Below, in pieces: positions 1 to 9,628 of a stretch of 46,919 nt of DNA (the first letter of the stretch is position 1; each line of letters opens with the position of its first letter). A program made the position numbers and the translations under genes. The notes below the pieces were generated by a model. The model did not search any database and was not told the DNA's origin. It saw only the letters and a program-made list of their open reading frames with translations. Source of the DNA: Bacteroidales bacterium (lineage in GTDB: Bacteria; Bacteroidota; Bacteroidia; Bacteroidales; UBA1715); contig JAFZOY010000026.1 in the NCBI GenBank assembly GCA_017552705.1, forward strand, positions 1 to 46,919. The letters are read 5' to 3'.

Positions 1-319
1 TGGAAATACTCCAATTTTTGTTATCTGTATAATCTGAAGTTATCTGTAAAGTAATATTATTTGGGGAAGAATACATGTTATACGATAAATCACTCTCACA
101 CACGCATTTACAATTCCAAGGTATTCTTTTGTTACCTTCCCATACATTCATATCCATAACCTCAAACGTAATATTTTTTCCTTTTGTATTTTCAAAACGA
201 ACAACATCGCCTTTTTCATAAGGGGTATATTCTTTATATTTTTCAGGAAATGACTCACAGCGCTCAGAACAAGCATAAAATAAATTTATGCTTATAATTA
301 AGAAGAATAGTTTTTTCAT
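1..319 (-). CDS. Putative lipoprotein, 3' end outside window
   Basis: Partial gene reading off the left edge; the first 106 codons are visible. The start is the ATG at 319, whose first bases overlap the TGA stop of the C25 protease gene (ATGA overlap), so it is very probably translationally coupled to it and is the fourth gene of the operon. The product begins with a charged N-terminus, a hydrophobic stretch and a relaxed Bacteroidota lipobox (Phe-Tyr-Ala-Cys, Cys17), so an exported lipoprotein is inferred. After the cysteine the chain is polar and has four more cysteines (including a CKC-V-C cluster near residues 70-75). No family is recognised. Being coupled to a secreted protease suggests a periplasmic or surface role, but function is unknown. 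Confidence 0.7.
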   Translation of the reverse strand, partial: MKKLFFLIISINLFYACSERCESFPEKYKEYTPYEKGDVVRFENTKGKNITFEVMDMNVWEGNKRIPWNCKCVCESDLSYNMYSSPNNITLQITSDYTDNKNWSIS

Positions 320-2556
320 ATTTTTTCAATTTTAATATTTCGATATGCTCCATTTAATGTTTTTATGTTTAAAACATATACTCCTTGTCTTAATTCCGAT
401 AGATTAAAAGAAAATGAATGTTCACCTTGATTTAGTATTTTTCCCGACATTAATTTTTTTACAAGTACCCCTTTTGTATCATAAACACTTATTTCAGTGT
501 AATCATCTGTCTCTAAAAAGAAATATATTGAAAGTTTATCTTTAAACGGATTTGGCTTTGCTGTTATTGGATATGGTTCATAATTTTCAATAATCAAAAT
601 GTCTTCTTTTCCCAAAAAAGATTCATAAGGTATTCCCAATGACTTATTTTGATTTTCATTACAGATGTTCTCGTCAATATAAGCATGAAAAGTTGCTCCA
701 TTTTTTATTTCCATACCTGGTTTTAATCGTATATAATTCTCTGCAACTAAAGAGATATTTGCACCTAGCTTGACGACAAAACTATTATTGTTTGTGATAT
801 AGTTCGTAGCAGCATAAGTAATATCTGCATTATTGCAGAATACTTCTTGATTTTGAAAATTCCAAGAATCCTGACAACCCAATCCTAATATGTTCAATGA
901 CGGATCCCCTAAAAAGTTATAAGCCTTCATATATCGTTTAGTTCTTCTTTCATTAAGGGATGACCAAAAACGGTTCCAGTATCTTTTCATTCCTAAATTT
1001 ATTATGTCTGATATGTGTTCTTCATCAGTAAATGCATCTCCGAAAATTTTCTTTTCTATAGCTTTATCACTATTTACCATTGTTTCAACGGATGAACCGA
1101 AATAAGAAACTGCACCTTTGGCATTTGTCACAAACATTTCTCCGAAACAATCTGTTTCGTAGAAATTACCTGTATGACAAGCGAAAGAGAAAACAAAAGG
1201 ATAAATTGTATTGTCCAATAAATATAATGAACCATTAGGAAGGGTAAAAGTTCCTCCTTCCCAACTTGTTTTTGATCCATGTCCAGAGTATAATAAAAAT
1301 AAGTGATCACCATTTATTGCATTTATAACAGATATAAAGTCAGGCTGATATAATATATAACTAGTATAACCTTCTGGAGAAAAGGTTTCAGAAATGACAT
1401 AGTCGTGTCCTGCCTCAAATTGATTTTGCGTCCATGTGTCACTATCTGCTCCTGCAATAAACTTTGCTTCCTTATCAAAAGAATGTAGGTTCATTTCCAT
1501 ATAGATTGTTTTATTTATGATATTTTGCAGTCCTGTTGTATCGTCAACAGGGAATCTCCCTAAAAACACATCAGCAAAATAGTCGTTACCATCTAATCTC
1601 GCATAGTCAAGATCAGAAATCGGATCGTCTATATCGTAGTTTACATTTCCGCAAGATGCAGGTATTATTTCGTAATCACCAACCAATAAAACAAAATCTG
1701 GTCTTGTTGCAGAATTGTCATATTTGTTTTGTATAAAATTTTTTATGCTTGTGGCTGTACTTCCTGTTGTTGCTGTAGTATAAACATTTACATCGTAACC
1801 AATATTACGTTTATAGTTTGCAAACGAGGTAATAGTTTCCTCAAACATAGCATCGGTTATTATTAAATATTTTCCACTAAACTCACTACCGCTTTTTAAG
1901 GTATTTTCATAATTTGCAAAGAAGTGACTTAAATATTTCTTTTTTATATCTGAGGGTTCAGGATAATCTTCTTGTTTTGATGTTAAGGAATAAGTAACTT
2001 TGAATTTTGCATGAGTAAGCACCTTTATTTTATTCTTTTCAGGATTATACAAGAATGGGAAAATGGTAAGGTCAACGCCCTTTTCCCCCATAACAATAAA
2101 AGGTTCGGACAGATGTACAGGGTATGGTTGGTTACTCCCATCTGACTTATAATACTCACTTTTTGAAAATTTATTATCCCTTTCCTTAAAATCTTCCTGT
2201 ACAGGTACTATCTCATGTTTTAATGTGATTTCTTCATATTCTGGCTCCAAAACAGAAATCTTATATTCATAAGAATTAATCGGTACATTTATTGCCAATG
2301 TTTGTTGAGGTAAATATGGATAGCCAATATCATCTGTAACTCCCATATCGTCGTTGTGATGAATGTAGCAGAACAATTCTTTTTCATTATAAGATTCCAA
2401 TAAAGAAGTATCCCGAATTTCATAGGACGGAAGGTCAAATGATATTAAAATATCCTCCATTTGATTTTCCACAGAAACAAATTTAGGACATGTCTTTTGT
2501 GAAAAACATAATGTAGAAACAACTAAAACCAATATGGTTAGATATATTTTTTTCAT
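316..2556 (-). CDS. C25 (gingipain-family) cysteine peptidase with T9SS type A sorting domain
   Basis: A 746-residue secreted protease. Residues 1-20 are a signal peptide ending in Phe-Ser-Gln. Residues about 21-225 resemble the C25 propeptide. The catalytic C25 domain spans about 228-560: a strand and GDYEIIPA loop (about 293-300), the histidine motif YSGHG (His426) and the cysteine motif FACHTGNF (Cys460). The His-Cys spacing of 34 matches gingipains. The domain closes with FLGDPSLN. A short beta module (about 575-632) is followed by a type A sorting domain (about 663-746, beginning with a PNPF motif and ending with a GxYxLxI-type strand), which directs export through the type IX system and surface attachment. 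It lies 2 bases after the upstream S74-like gene and overlaps the downstream lipoprotein start. Substrate specificity cannot be read from the sequence. It could also serve as a PorU-like maturase, but its length and ordinary sorting domain argue for a plain exoprotease. Confidence 0.9.
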   Translation of the reverse strand: MKKIYLTILVLVVSTLCFSQKTCPKFVSVENQMEDILISFDLPSYEIRDTSLLESYNEKELFCYIHHNDDMGVTDDIGYPYLPQQTLAINVPINSYEYKISVLEPEYEEITLKHEIVPVQEDFKERDNKFSKSEYYKSDGSNQPYPVHLSEPFIVMGEKGVDLTIFPFLYNPEKNKIKVLTHAKFKVTYSLTSKQEDYPEPSDIKKKYLSHFFANYENTLKSGSEFSGKYLIITDAMFEETITSFANYKRNIGYDVNVYTTATTGSTATSIKNFIQNKYDNSATRPDFVLLVGDYEIIPASCGNVNYDIDDPISDLDYARLDGNDYFADVFLGRFPVDDTTGLQNIINKTIYMEMNLHSFDKEAKFIAGADSDTWTQNQFEAGHDYVISETFSPEGYTSYILYQPDFISVINAINGDHLFLLYSGHGSKTSWEGGTFTLPNGSLYLLDNTIYPFVFSFACHTGNFYETDCFGEMFVTNAKGAVSYFGSSVETMVNSDKAIEKKIFGDAFTDEEHISDIINLGMKRYWNRFWSSLNERRTKRYMKAYNFLGDPSLNILGLGCQDSWNFQNQEVFCNNADITYAATNYITNNNSFVVKLGANISLVAENYIRLKPGMEIKNGATFHAYIDENICNENQNKSLGIPYESFLGKEDILIIENYEPYPITAKPNPFKDKLSIYFFLETDDYTEISVYDTKGVLVKKLMSGKILNQGEHSFSFNLSELRQGVYVLNIKTLNGAYRNIKIEKI

Positions 2557-2558
2557 AT

Positions 2559-3416
2559 CTATTTTTCTTGTTTCAATTCTTCAATCTGTTTTTGCAAATC
2601 TATAATATACAGCGTTAATTCTTCAACTTTCTGAAGAAGAAGGTTGTCCATATCGCCCATTTTGTAGCCGTTCTCCTTGAATTCCTTTGCCGATGGCACA
2701 TCTGGCAAATGCTTGTTCTCGTTCACATACGCCTCAACTTCGCCAAGCGAACGCAGATTGTAGTCTTTCTCAAACACATAGTCTGAGGAAGGCACATTAG
2801 ATATTACTTTCACTTCTTCGCATAGTATGCCACCGTCAACGGCCAATTTATATCCCGAAGTAGCGGTTAGGTTTGTTGTGCCTATTCCAACAAAATCTGA
2901 GAAATATGATTTACCTGTTACGCCAAATTTAAAGTTTGTGGGCACAGATGTGCTATTTATGGCTATGTTGGGAGCGGTAACTTTGTTTGACGCAGATACC
3001 GTATTTGCTGAAATTGTTCCTAAAACTTCTATGTCTCCATTAGTGGTAAGTAAACCTGAGGAATTCAATTGAAAATAATGTTCTGTTTGTCCGCTTACGC
3101 TATGAAAATTAAAAGTTCCTTGATCAATGTTTGAATAAGATATTTGTGACGCAGGAACAGGAATTCCACTTGATACAGAAATTGATGTGGGTGTTATTTT
3201 CGTATAATTTTCTGGATAATCCGTGCCATACGATTTTCGAACAGATATTTCGTTATTTTTAATTTGCACATACGGAAGTGCATTACTTGTCGGGCGTATT
3301 TGTACCATTCCATACCGATAAATCGTGTCCGAAGTCGTTGAACTTCCTGCCCATTGCTGTGCCATCGCTCCCATTGCCATGCAACACGATGCGAAAAGAA
3401 ATAATACTTTTTTCAT
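2559..3416 (-). CDS. Secreted tail-fibre-domain (S74-like) protein
   Basis: A 285-residue exported protein with a signal peptide (residues 1-19, ending Ala-Met-Ala-Gln). The middle is low-complexity, beta-strand-like and rich in Ser, Thr, Asn and Val, as in repetitive fibre stalks. The C-terminal 90 residues carry the Bacteroidota version of the tail-fibre/S74 chaperone-like domain: a KLAVDGG strand, the V-F-x-x-D-Y-x-L-R-S-L-x-E-V segment, the H-L-P-D-V-P-S motif and a final heptad coiled coil (LQKVEELTLYIIDLQKQIEELK region). No sorting domain is visible. It sits 4 bases after the prodomain gene and 2 bases before the C25 protease, so the three are co-transcribed. Trimeric fibre architecture is inferred from the family; function is otherwise unknown. 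Confidence 0.8.
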   Translation of the reverse strand: MKKVLFLFASCCMAMGAMAQQWAGSSTTSDTIYRYGMVQIRPTSNALPYVQIKNNEISVRKSYGTDYPENYTKITPTSISVSSGIPVPASQISYSNIDQGTFNFHSVSGQTEHYFQLNSSGLLTTNGDIEVLGTISANTVSASNKVTAPNIAINSTSVPTNFKFGVTGKSYFSDFVGIGTTNLTATSGYKLAVDGGILCEEVKVISNVPSSDYVFEKDYNLRSLGEVEAYVNENKHLPDVPSAKEFKENGYKMGDMDNLLLQKVEELTLYIIDLQKQIEELKQEK

Positions 3417-3420
3417 AACT

Positions 3421-4254
3421 CTAATGTTTAATAAACGTCATTTTCTCTAAATTATTCATTACCAACACATATGTTCCTTTTGGCAACATTGAAACATTCA
3501 CCTCTGCCGAAAACCCTACATTCTGCTGCATAATTTTTTTCCCTTGCAAATCAAAGATCTTGAGTTCGTTGTTGGCAGTAGATACAGTTAGGGTTAAATA
3601 ATCTTTTACTGAGTTGGGCGATAGTAAAATTTGTTGATTTGAACATTCCCTTATTAAAACAGGGTCTTTTTTTAACTCACCGAATAAATCAGGTTCTGCA
3701 TACTCAAAAAGCCCAGTTTCATACAAGTAATTGGCAACTTCAACAGAACTTCCTTCACTTATATCCCTACACAGCAACACATACAAATTCTTCATAGAAT
3801 CATCTTCCCCAACAATTGTAGTATTATGAACAGCAGCATATTGTTCCAACAATGTGTAGTCTGCTTCTTGTTTTAGCTTTACGTATAGTAGACTTGACAC
3901 ATTCACAACCCCTCCATTAAGTTCATAGTCTGGGGTTATATATGGAATTTCGAATGATTCTAGAATTTCGTCTTTTAATTCTTGAGTCACCACAGCCCAA
4001 TGAATTGGTTTACTAGGTTCATTGATATAATTAATACCCCAAAATTTTATAACTTCGCTAGTTAAGACTTTGTCTTTATTGCTTTCAGAAGACAAAAAAT
4101 TGTCGATATCTGTATTTTCCTCGTAACCTATGTAATACGTTTCGCCAAGAACCTTCATTGGTTCTTTTGTGTTTTCATACCAATAATACGTTTCTTGTGC
4201 CGACAATAAAGAAACGGAAGCCAGAAACAAGAGTGACACCAATAGTTTTTTCAT
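3421..4254 (-). CDS. Orphan subtilase prodomain with T9SS type A sorting domain
   Basis: A 277-residue protein. An in-frame start lies further upstream (4335), but the ATG at 4254 begins a clean signal peptide (residues 1-20) and a good TATATTTG promoter element lies just upstream, so 4254 is preferred. Residues about 21-192 resemble the N-terminal region and inhibitor-type prodomain of Bacteroidales S8 subtilases: the YYWYxN opening, a YVKLKxxADYxLLExxAxxH strand-helix unit (about 124-143) and the diagnostic end NYLYETGLFEYAEPDLF (175-191). In subtilases the catalytic domain follows here. In this protein the chain passes after about 20 residues straight into a sorting domain (about 210-277, opening LSPNSVKDYL). 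No Asp, His or Ser catalytic motif is present. It leads the C25 protease operon. Confidence 0.7.
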   Translation of the reverse strand: MKKLLVSLLFLASVSLLSAQETYYWYENTKEPMKVLGETYYIGYEENTDIDNFLSSESNKDKVLTSEVIKFWGINYINEPSKPIHWAVVTQELKDEILESFEIPYITPDYELNGGVVNVSSLLYVKLKQEADYTLLEQYAAVHNTTIVGEDDSMKNLYVLLCRDISEGSSVEVANYLYETGLFEYAEPDLFGELKKDPVLIRECSNQQILLSPNSVKDYLTLTVSTANNELKIFDLQGKKIMQQNVGFSAEVNVSMLPKGTYVLVMNNLEKMTFIKH

Positions 4255-4278
4255 TATATTAGCATTAAATATATTTTG

Positions 4279-4286
4279 CAAATATA
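4279..4286 (-). promoter_or_regulatory. Bacteroidota -7 promoter element for the secreted-protein operon
   Basis: On the minus strand this reads TATATTTG, an exact match to TAnnTTTG, about 25 bases upstream of the ATG at 4254. The upstream -33 element is not convincing. It supports the 4254 start and a single transcript for the four following genes. Confidence 0.55.
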
Positions 4287-4312
4287 GTGTAACTATCCCC
4301 AAAAAGCAATAA

Positions 4313-4342
4313 AAAAGGATTGACATTTCTGCCAATCCTTTT
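4313..4342 (-). terminator. Rho-independent terminator of pfp
   Basis: A perfect 10-bp stem (AAAAGGATTG read on the minus strand, with its complement), a 10-base loop and a T-run on the minus strand, 22 bases downstream of the pfp stop. Confidence 0.8.
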
Positions 4343-4364
4343 CTGTAACCATCGGAACGATAGA

Positions 4365-6020
4365 TTATTTATGTTCCAATTGGAGTGTTTTTGTTGTTTG
4401 GTCGCACACTTCCGATGGACCGAAATATTGGATTGGTCCTGGATAGATGTAGCATGTATTGTTAGCCCATTCGTCGCGTTTAGAAGCGAAGAATGTGAAC
4501 GGGCCACCGTCCAATTTCACCAATGCTTTTTGGATAACAGGTTTCATTTTACCATTACGTTTTTCCATATTCATCATTGCGGTAATAGGAATACCGCCAG
4601 CCAACCATTGGTCAGCAGGTTTGGTTGTGTTGCGAACAGACGACATATAGCCAGTCTTGCCCGAAGCAATCAACTGTGCGGCAACTTGTCCGAGTGAATA
4701 GCAGTAGTCGGCATCGAAATTCGATGGAGCTGCACAACGGCCTTCGTAACCGAAGAAGTGGTGTTGTGTTGAGAATTTACCAACGAATTTACCTTCTTTC
4801 TTCCATGCTGCAAGTTTCTTCGAAACCATTTCGGCAAGCAATTGCTCTGTTTCAATCAACGAAACCTGTACGTTTCCGTGTGGGTCGCGTTCTAATGCCA
4901 ACTGTTTCGAAACGGCTGTTGGAAGGCTTTCGAATATTGCCGCGTTTTCTTTCGACAAGTGGTCAACGATGAATTTGATTTTTTGGTCAACGTTTTCATA
5001 TTTGTCGAATTCTGCTTGGTTTGCAGCCAACATATCGTTCAATTCAGAAATAAGTTTCTTGATGGCAGGAATAAATTCAATCAAACCTTCTGGAACAAGC
5101 AACGTACCGAAGTTCATGCCTTTAGCAGCACGGTTTGCAACTATGCCGGCAATGTAGTTCACAATGTCGTCGAGAGTTTGGTTTTTAGCCTCAACTTCTT
5201 CGCCAACCAATGTGATGTTAGGTTGCGTTTGCAATGCACATTCCAATGTAACGTGGCTTGCAGAACGTCCCATCAATTTAATGAAGTGCCAATATTTCTT
5301 TGCTGAATTGGCATCGCGCTGGATGTTACCGATTACTTCGGAATATACTTTTGTTGCTGTGTCGAAACCGAATGAAGTTTCAATCATTTCGTTTTTCAAG
5401 TCACCGTCGATAGTTTTCGGACAGCCAATTACTTGAATGCCAGCTTTTTTCTGCAAGTAGTATTCAGCAAGCACGCATGCATTTGTGTTGGAATCGTCAC
5501 CACCAATGATGATTAACGCCTTGATACCTAACTTATTGCAGATTTCAATACCTTTGTCGAATTGTTCAACTTCTTCCAATTTCGTACGACCGGAACCAAT
5601 GATGTCGAAACCACCAGTGTTGCGGTATTCGTCGATGATAGCCGAAGTCAATTCAATATATTTATGGTCAACCAATCCGCTTGGACCACCAAGGAAACCA
5701 TATAGTTTGCAATCTTTGTTGATAGATTTCAAACCATCGAAAATACCAGAAATCACGTTGTGTCCGCCCGGTGCTTGACCACCAGAAAGAATCACACCCA
5801 CGTTGAATGCAGGCATTGAAGCCTTGCCACATCCACCACCGTTTTCAAACGTAACGATTGGCATACCGTACGTGTTTGGGAATAATTTTTTGATTTCATC
5901 TTGGTCTGCAACTGATTGAGTGGCAGCACCTTCTTTGATTTTTACATTCCCTGAAGCAATAGAGCTGGGAAGTTTTGGAGAGTATTGAGCTCTCGCTTTT
6001 TGTAAAGCACTGATAGCCAT
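4365..6020 (-). CDS. pfp: Diphosphate--fructose-6-phosphate 1-phosphotransferase
   Basis: A 551-residue PPi-dependent phosphofructokinase of the long class. It reversibly phosphorylates fructose 6-phosphate with pyrophosphate in glycolysis and gluconeogenesis (cytoplasm). Visible motifs are GGQAPGGHN (80-88), the PPi-selective GGDDS (173-177, where ATP enzymes have GGDGS), the catalytic PKTIDGD (201-207) and MGRSAS (250-255). The length fits the roughly 550-residue family. The start at 6020 gives the family-typical N-terminus. It stands alone, with its own terminator downstream, and is transcribed divergently from the lipoprotein gene at 6191. Only a weak -7-like sequence is seen upstream. 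Confidence 0.97.
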   Translation of the reverse strand: MAISALQKARAQYSPKLPSSIASGNVKIKEGAATQSVADQDEIKKLFPNTYGMPIVTFENGGGCGKASMPAFNVGVILSGGQAPGGHNVISGIFDGLKSINKDCKLYGFLGGPSGLVDHKYIELTSAIIDEYRNTGGFDIIGSGRTKLEEVEQFDKGIEICNKLGIKALIIIGGDDSNTNACVLAEYYLQKKAGIQVIGCPKTIDGDLKNEMIETSFGFDTATKVYSEVIGNIQRDANSAKKYWHFIKLMGRSASHVTLECALQTQPNITLVGEEVEAKNQTLDDIVNYIAGIVANRAAKGMNFGTLLVPEGLIEFIPAIKKLISELNDMLAANQAEFDKYENVDQKIKFIVDHLSKENAAIFESLPTAVSKQLALERDPHGNVQVSLIETEQLLAEMVSKKLAAWKKEGKFVGKFSTQHHFFGYEGRCAAPSNFDADYCYSLGQVAAQLIASGKTGYMSSVRNTTKPADQWLAGGIPITAMMNMEKRNGKMKPVIQKALVKLDGGPFTFFASKRDEWANNTCYIYPGPIQYFGPSEVCDQTTKTLQLEHK

Positions 6021-6137
6021 ATAATTATAATTTTAATTAATACGATAATTTGACGATTGCGAATATATAAAATAAATTGGAATTTTTGGGTAAAATTGAG
6101 GGTATTATATTCAAAAAGCGTTTTTTTCTGTGTGTTG

Positions 6138-6170
6138 ACGTAGTTTCTACGTATTAAAAATGTATTTTTG
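6138..6170 (+). promoter_or_regulatory. Inverted repeat and -7 promoter element upstream of the lipoprotein/CHU pair
   Basis: A perfect inverted repeat with 6-bp arms and a 3-base spacer (ACGTAG TTT CTACGT, 6138-6152) precedes a TATTTTTG -7 element (6163-6170), which ends about 20 bases before the ATG at 6191. The repeat occupies the region where a -33 element would be expected, which would suit an activator or repressor site. Which regulator binds is unknown. Confidence 0.45.
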
Positions 6171-6190
6171 AACACAAATAGTTTACCGAT

Positions 6191-7009
6191 ATGCACATAA
6201 TTCGTAAAACAGTTTTTGGATGCTTGTTGTTCGCGGTTGTGGCAACAATATTTGCTCCGTCGTGTGGAAAAAAGGCGTATGTTGAAGATGTTGACACGCT
6301 TCGCGGAATATGGGGAAAAGTCGTGCTTTACAATGAATTAGGCTCGCCCGAATCCGACAATTCCGATGTTAAGATTCAAGTTCGCTGTATCGATACGGTT
6401 AGTTCAAATCCATTGTCGGTGTTCGACACTTCGTATTTGATTATGTCGGATTCCAAAGGTTCATGGGAATTGTATAAGCCAAAGGGAGGTTGGTATTCGT
6501 TGGAATTCTCGAAATCGGGATATTGTAAAAATATGGTGTATTCCCATCGTTACGACACATCGCATGCCGATACGCTTTCCACCATTTATTTGACGAAACA
6601 AGCGCAGGGAGCTATTGACATTGACTCGTTGCGGCTGAACGATGATGTGCTGTCGATATATAGAACCTTGTATTTCACGGGAAATCATTCGTCGTATAGT
6701 CTGGCTACATGGTATTTCTTCGGACGTTCGGAATCAGTGTCGCCCGACGACTACGAATACGCCTACGTTTCGGGAAGTTCCACATCTTCAGGCAATTCCA
6801 AGCAGTCGGCGGTGGTGTATAAACCTATCGACAAACTGTTGGAATCGGGATTTCAAGAAGGCGAAACGGTGTATGTCCGTGCTTATTGCGACAATGCCCG
6901 TGCGGTTTCATACCAAGTTGGTGAAGATAGTTGGGTTTTCCCAAATATTACGGGGGAATCGTCGGTGCTGCATTTTGAAATTCCTGAAAGTGAAGATGAA
7001 GAAGAATGA
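6191..7009 (+). CDS. Putative lipoprotein of unknown function
   Basis: A 272-residue protein with a signal peptide and lipobox-like Ala-Pro-Ser-Cys (Cys25), followed by GKKA. Residues about 35-140 look like a carboxypeptidase-regulatory-like or transthyretin-type beta sandwich (GxVxLYNELGSP start, later a GWYSLEFSKSGY strand), a common Bacteroidota extracellular module. The rest is polar, and the tail is strongly acidic (ESEDEEE). The stop overlaps the start of the next gene (ATGA), so the two are a coupled pair. This suggests that the lipoprotein anchors or assists the large CHU protein on the cell surface. Family-level function is not recognised. Confidence 0.75.
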   Translation: MHIIRKTVFGCLLFAVVATIFAPSCGKKAYVEDVDTLRGIWGKVVLYNELGSPESDNSDVKIQVRCIDTVSSNPLSVFDTSYLIMSDSKGSWELYKPKGGWYSLEFSKSGYCKNMVYSHRYDTSHADTLSTIYLTKQAQGAIDIDSLRLNDDVLSIYRTLYFTGNHSSYSLATWYFFGRSESVSPDDYEYAYVSGSSTSSGNSKQSAVVYKPIDKLLESGFQEGETVYVRAYCDNARAVSYQVGEDSWVFPNITGESSVLHFEIPESEDEEE

Positions 7010-9594
7010 AAAAAATAATATTGTCGGTCATAGTATTTCTATTCGTTTCGATTGTTGTTTCCGCCACTCACAACAGGGCTGGGGAAATCACATATAGACA
7101 CGTTTCGGGCTATATCTACGAAATCACAATCATTACCTATACCTACACGCCGAGCGAAGCAAACAAGTCGCGTGACGTGTTGACGCTGCAATGGGGCGAT
7201 GGCACCTCGGGCACCATTCCTCGTATTTCGGAGGAATATCTGCCTGACAATTTTACTCTGAATACATACAAAACCACGCACACATTTCCCGGACCGGGCT
7301 CATTCACCATTTCCATGGAAGACCCCAACCGAAACGAAGGCGTGATAAACATTGTGGAATCGGTGAACGTGCCGTTTTCCATTAGCACGACGCTCCGCAT
7401 TGACGCAATTTTAGGCGGAAACACTACGCCAGTGCTGACGAATCCTCCTGTTGACAATGCCGCGATAGGGGTGAAATTCATTCACAATCCTGCCGCCTAC
7501 GATGCCGACGGCGACAGCCTTGCTTATCGCCTGACGACATGCACGGGCGAAGGTGGCGAATACATCAGCGGCTACACGATGCCAATGACGAGCAAGGATT
7601 TTTATGTTGACGCTGTTTCTGGCGATATGGTGTGGGACGCGCCAATTGTGCTTGGTAGTTACAATGTGGCTATGATTATTGAAGAATGGCGGAAAGGTAC
7701 GAAAATCGGCGAAATTGTCCGTGATATGCAGATTGAGGTGTTCGACGCAAACAACACAGTTCCCAAAATCGAACCGCTGACCGATGTATGCGTGCGTGTG
7801 GGCGACACCGTCCGTTTTCAGGTTGTGGCAAACGATGCCGACAGTAATAATGTGGTTTTGACCGCTTCGGGTGGCCCGTTTGAGGTCGCAAATTCTGCCA
7901 CGTTCACAACGCTTTCGTCAAAAAAAGGACAAACGATATCAGAATTTGTGTGGGTGCCGACGTGCGACGAGATTCGTGAGCAGGCGTATATGGTTCTTTT
8001 CAAGGCGGTTGACGATGACAAGATTGCTCTTGCCGATATGAAATATGTGAATATCAAGGTTATAGGCCATCCTCCCGTACATTTATCGGCAAATCCGCAG
8101 TCGGTTTCTGTCACGCTGAATTGGGAAGATTCGTTGTGCGCGTCGCAGATTGTTGCATACGACATTTATCGTTCGCGTGTGGCAATTGATTATACGCCAG
8201 AGTATTGCGAGGTAGGTTTGCCCGACACGTTGGCGTTGTATTACGAGAAAATTGCCACGGTTGCCGCTTCGCAAAAAACATATTTCGACAATAACAGAGG
8301 TTTGGGATTAACGCCCGGATTTACATATTGTTACCGTTTTTGTTCGGTATTCAAGGATGCATATTCAAGTTATATTTCCGACGAGATTTGTGCCCAGTTG
8401 GTGCCGTCATCGCCCGTGTTGACGAACGCAAGCGTGCAGAAAACCGATGCGAAAAATGGTGAAATCTACGTGGCATGGTCAATTCCTCGGGAATTTGATT
8501 CCATCACGTTCCCAAAACCATATCAGTATTGGTTGTATCGTTCTTCGGGATTGTATGGTGAAAATTTGGTAAAAGTCGCTGAAATAGATGGACTTACCGA
8601 CACTTCGTTTGTCGATACAAAACTCAACACAAAGGATTCCACGTATTCATACAAGATAGAATTTTATTCCTTGGCGTCGGGTGAACCACGATTGATTGGC
8701 ACACCGCCAGTTTCTTCTTCCCCATTTTTAACGTATGAGGCTTATAATCATAAAGTTAAATTGCTTTTACAAGCAAATGTCGGTTGGGAGAACGATACGG
8801 TTTTTGTATATCGCCAAAATGGTGAATCGTTTGATTCCTTGGGCTTGTTTAACTATGACGAATTTTGGGATACAGGTTTGAACAATTTGCAGGAATATTG
8901 CTACTACGCAACAACGAGCGGTCATTTCGACTACCATTTGTTGCCGTCGCGTGTGTATAACAATTCGCAACTGTTGTGTGCAGTTCCCGCCGACACCATT
9001 CCGCCCAAACCTATGCCATTGAAAGTTGTGCAGGATTGCGAAACCTTCTCAAGAACAATTTCGTGGAATGTCGATGCCGACGATGAAATAAAATCGGTTC
9101 GGATTTATTTCAAAGATTGCCAAAATCCAGATTGGCGAATAGTTACTTCAGTTTCTTCAACCGCCTCTTCGTACATTCATTCGTTTGCCGATTCCACAAG
9201 CAATATGGCTGGCTGCTATTACCTTGCGGCAGAAGATTCTGCGGGCAATGTGGGGGCATATCAATACGACACATGTTTGTATAATTGTCCGCAATATTCG
9301 TTGCCAAATGTGTTCACTCCGAATGGCGACGGCGAGAATGATTTGTTCCACCCCGTTGTGAATCGTTTTGTGCAATATGTTGACATGAAATTGTACGATG
9401 CGTGGGGACAATTGGTGTTTGCTACCGATAATCCTGAATTATTATGGAACGGACGTCACTACAAATCGGGGAAAATGCTTACCGACGGCGTATTTTATTA
9501 CGTATGCGAGGTGTACGAATATTGGTCGGACTGCGAAATCCACAAACGTGAAATTGCAGGATTCGTGCATAAATTCAGCAATGGTGAGAAATAA
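7006..9594 (+). CDS. Large secreted protein with T9SS type B (CHU/gliding) sorting domain
   Basis: An 862-residue exported protein. It has a signal peptide (1-20) and an N-terminal beta-domain opening THNRAGEITY, which is typical of CHU-type surface proteins. Several immunoglobulin- or fibronectin-like segments follow, including the AYDADGDSLAYRLT cadherin-like motif. A C-terminal type B sorting domain covers roughly the last 90 residues (LPNVFTPNGDGENDLF opening, a YDAWGQLVF strand and a GVFYYVCEV strand). Type B domains direct secretion through the type IX system, usually with PorV/PorP-like partners. No enzymatic motif is seen, so an adhesin or structural role is likely. It is coupled to the lipoprotein gene upstream by a 4-base overlap. 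Confidence 0.88.
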   Translation: MKKIILSVIVFLFVSIVVSATHNRAGEITYRHVSGYIYEITIITYTYTPSEANKSRDVLTLQWGDGTSGTIPRISEEYLPDNFTLNTYKTTHTFPGPGSFTISMEDPNRNEGVINIVESVNVPFSISTTLRIDAILGGNTTPVLTNPPVDNAAIGVKFIHNPAAYDADGDSLAYRLTTCTGEGGEYISGYTMPMTSKDFYVDAVSGDMVWDAPIVLGSYNVAMIIEEWRKGTKIGEIVRDMQIEVFDANNTVPKIEPLTDVCVRVGDTVRFQVVANDADSNNVVLTASGGPFEVANSATFTTLSSKKGQTISEFVWVPTCDEIREQAYMVLFKAVDDDKIALADMKYVNIKVIGHPPVHLSANPQSVSVTLNWEDSLCASQIVAYDIYRSRVAIDYTPEYCEVGLPDTLALYYEKIATVAASQKTYFDNNRGLGLTPGFTYCYRFCSVFKDAYSSYISDEICAQLVPSSPVLTNASVQKTDAKNGEIYVAWSIPREFDSITFPKPYQYWLYRSSGLYGENLVKVAEIDGLTDTSFVDTKLNTKDSTYSYKIEFYSLASGEPRLIGTPPVSSSPFLTYEAYNHKVKLLLQANVGWENDTVFVYRQNGESFDSLGLFNYDEFWDTGLNNLQEYCYYATTSGHFDYHLLPSRVYNNSQLLCAVPADTIPPKPMPLKVVQDCETFSRTISWNVDADDEIKSVRIYFKDCQNPDWRIVTSVSSTASSYIHSFADSTSNMAGCYYLAAEDSAGNVGAYQYDTCLYNCPQYSLPNVFTPNGDGENDLFHPVVNRFVQYVDMKLYDAWGQLVFATDNPELLWNGRHYKSGKMLTDGVFYYVCEVYEYWSDCEIHKREIAGFVHKFSNGEK

Positions 9595-9595
9595 A

Positions 9596-9623
9596 AAACG
9601 GTCGAACCACTGTCCGACCGTTT
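9596..9623 (-). terminator. Terminator of alaS (also lies at the end of the CHU gene)
   Basis: A perfect 9-bp stem (AAACGGTCG with CGACCGTTT) and a 10-base loop. On the minus strand it is followed by a run of T, so it serves alaS best. On the plus strand only three T follow, so it may act weakly in both directions between these convergent genes. Confidence 0.8.
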
Positions 9624-9628
9624 GGATG

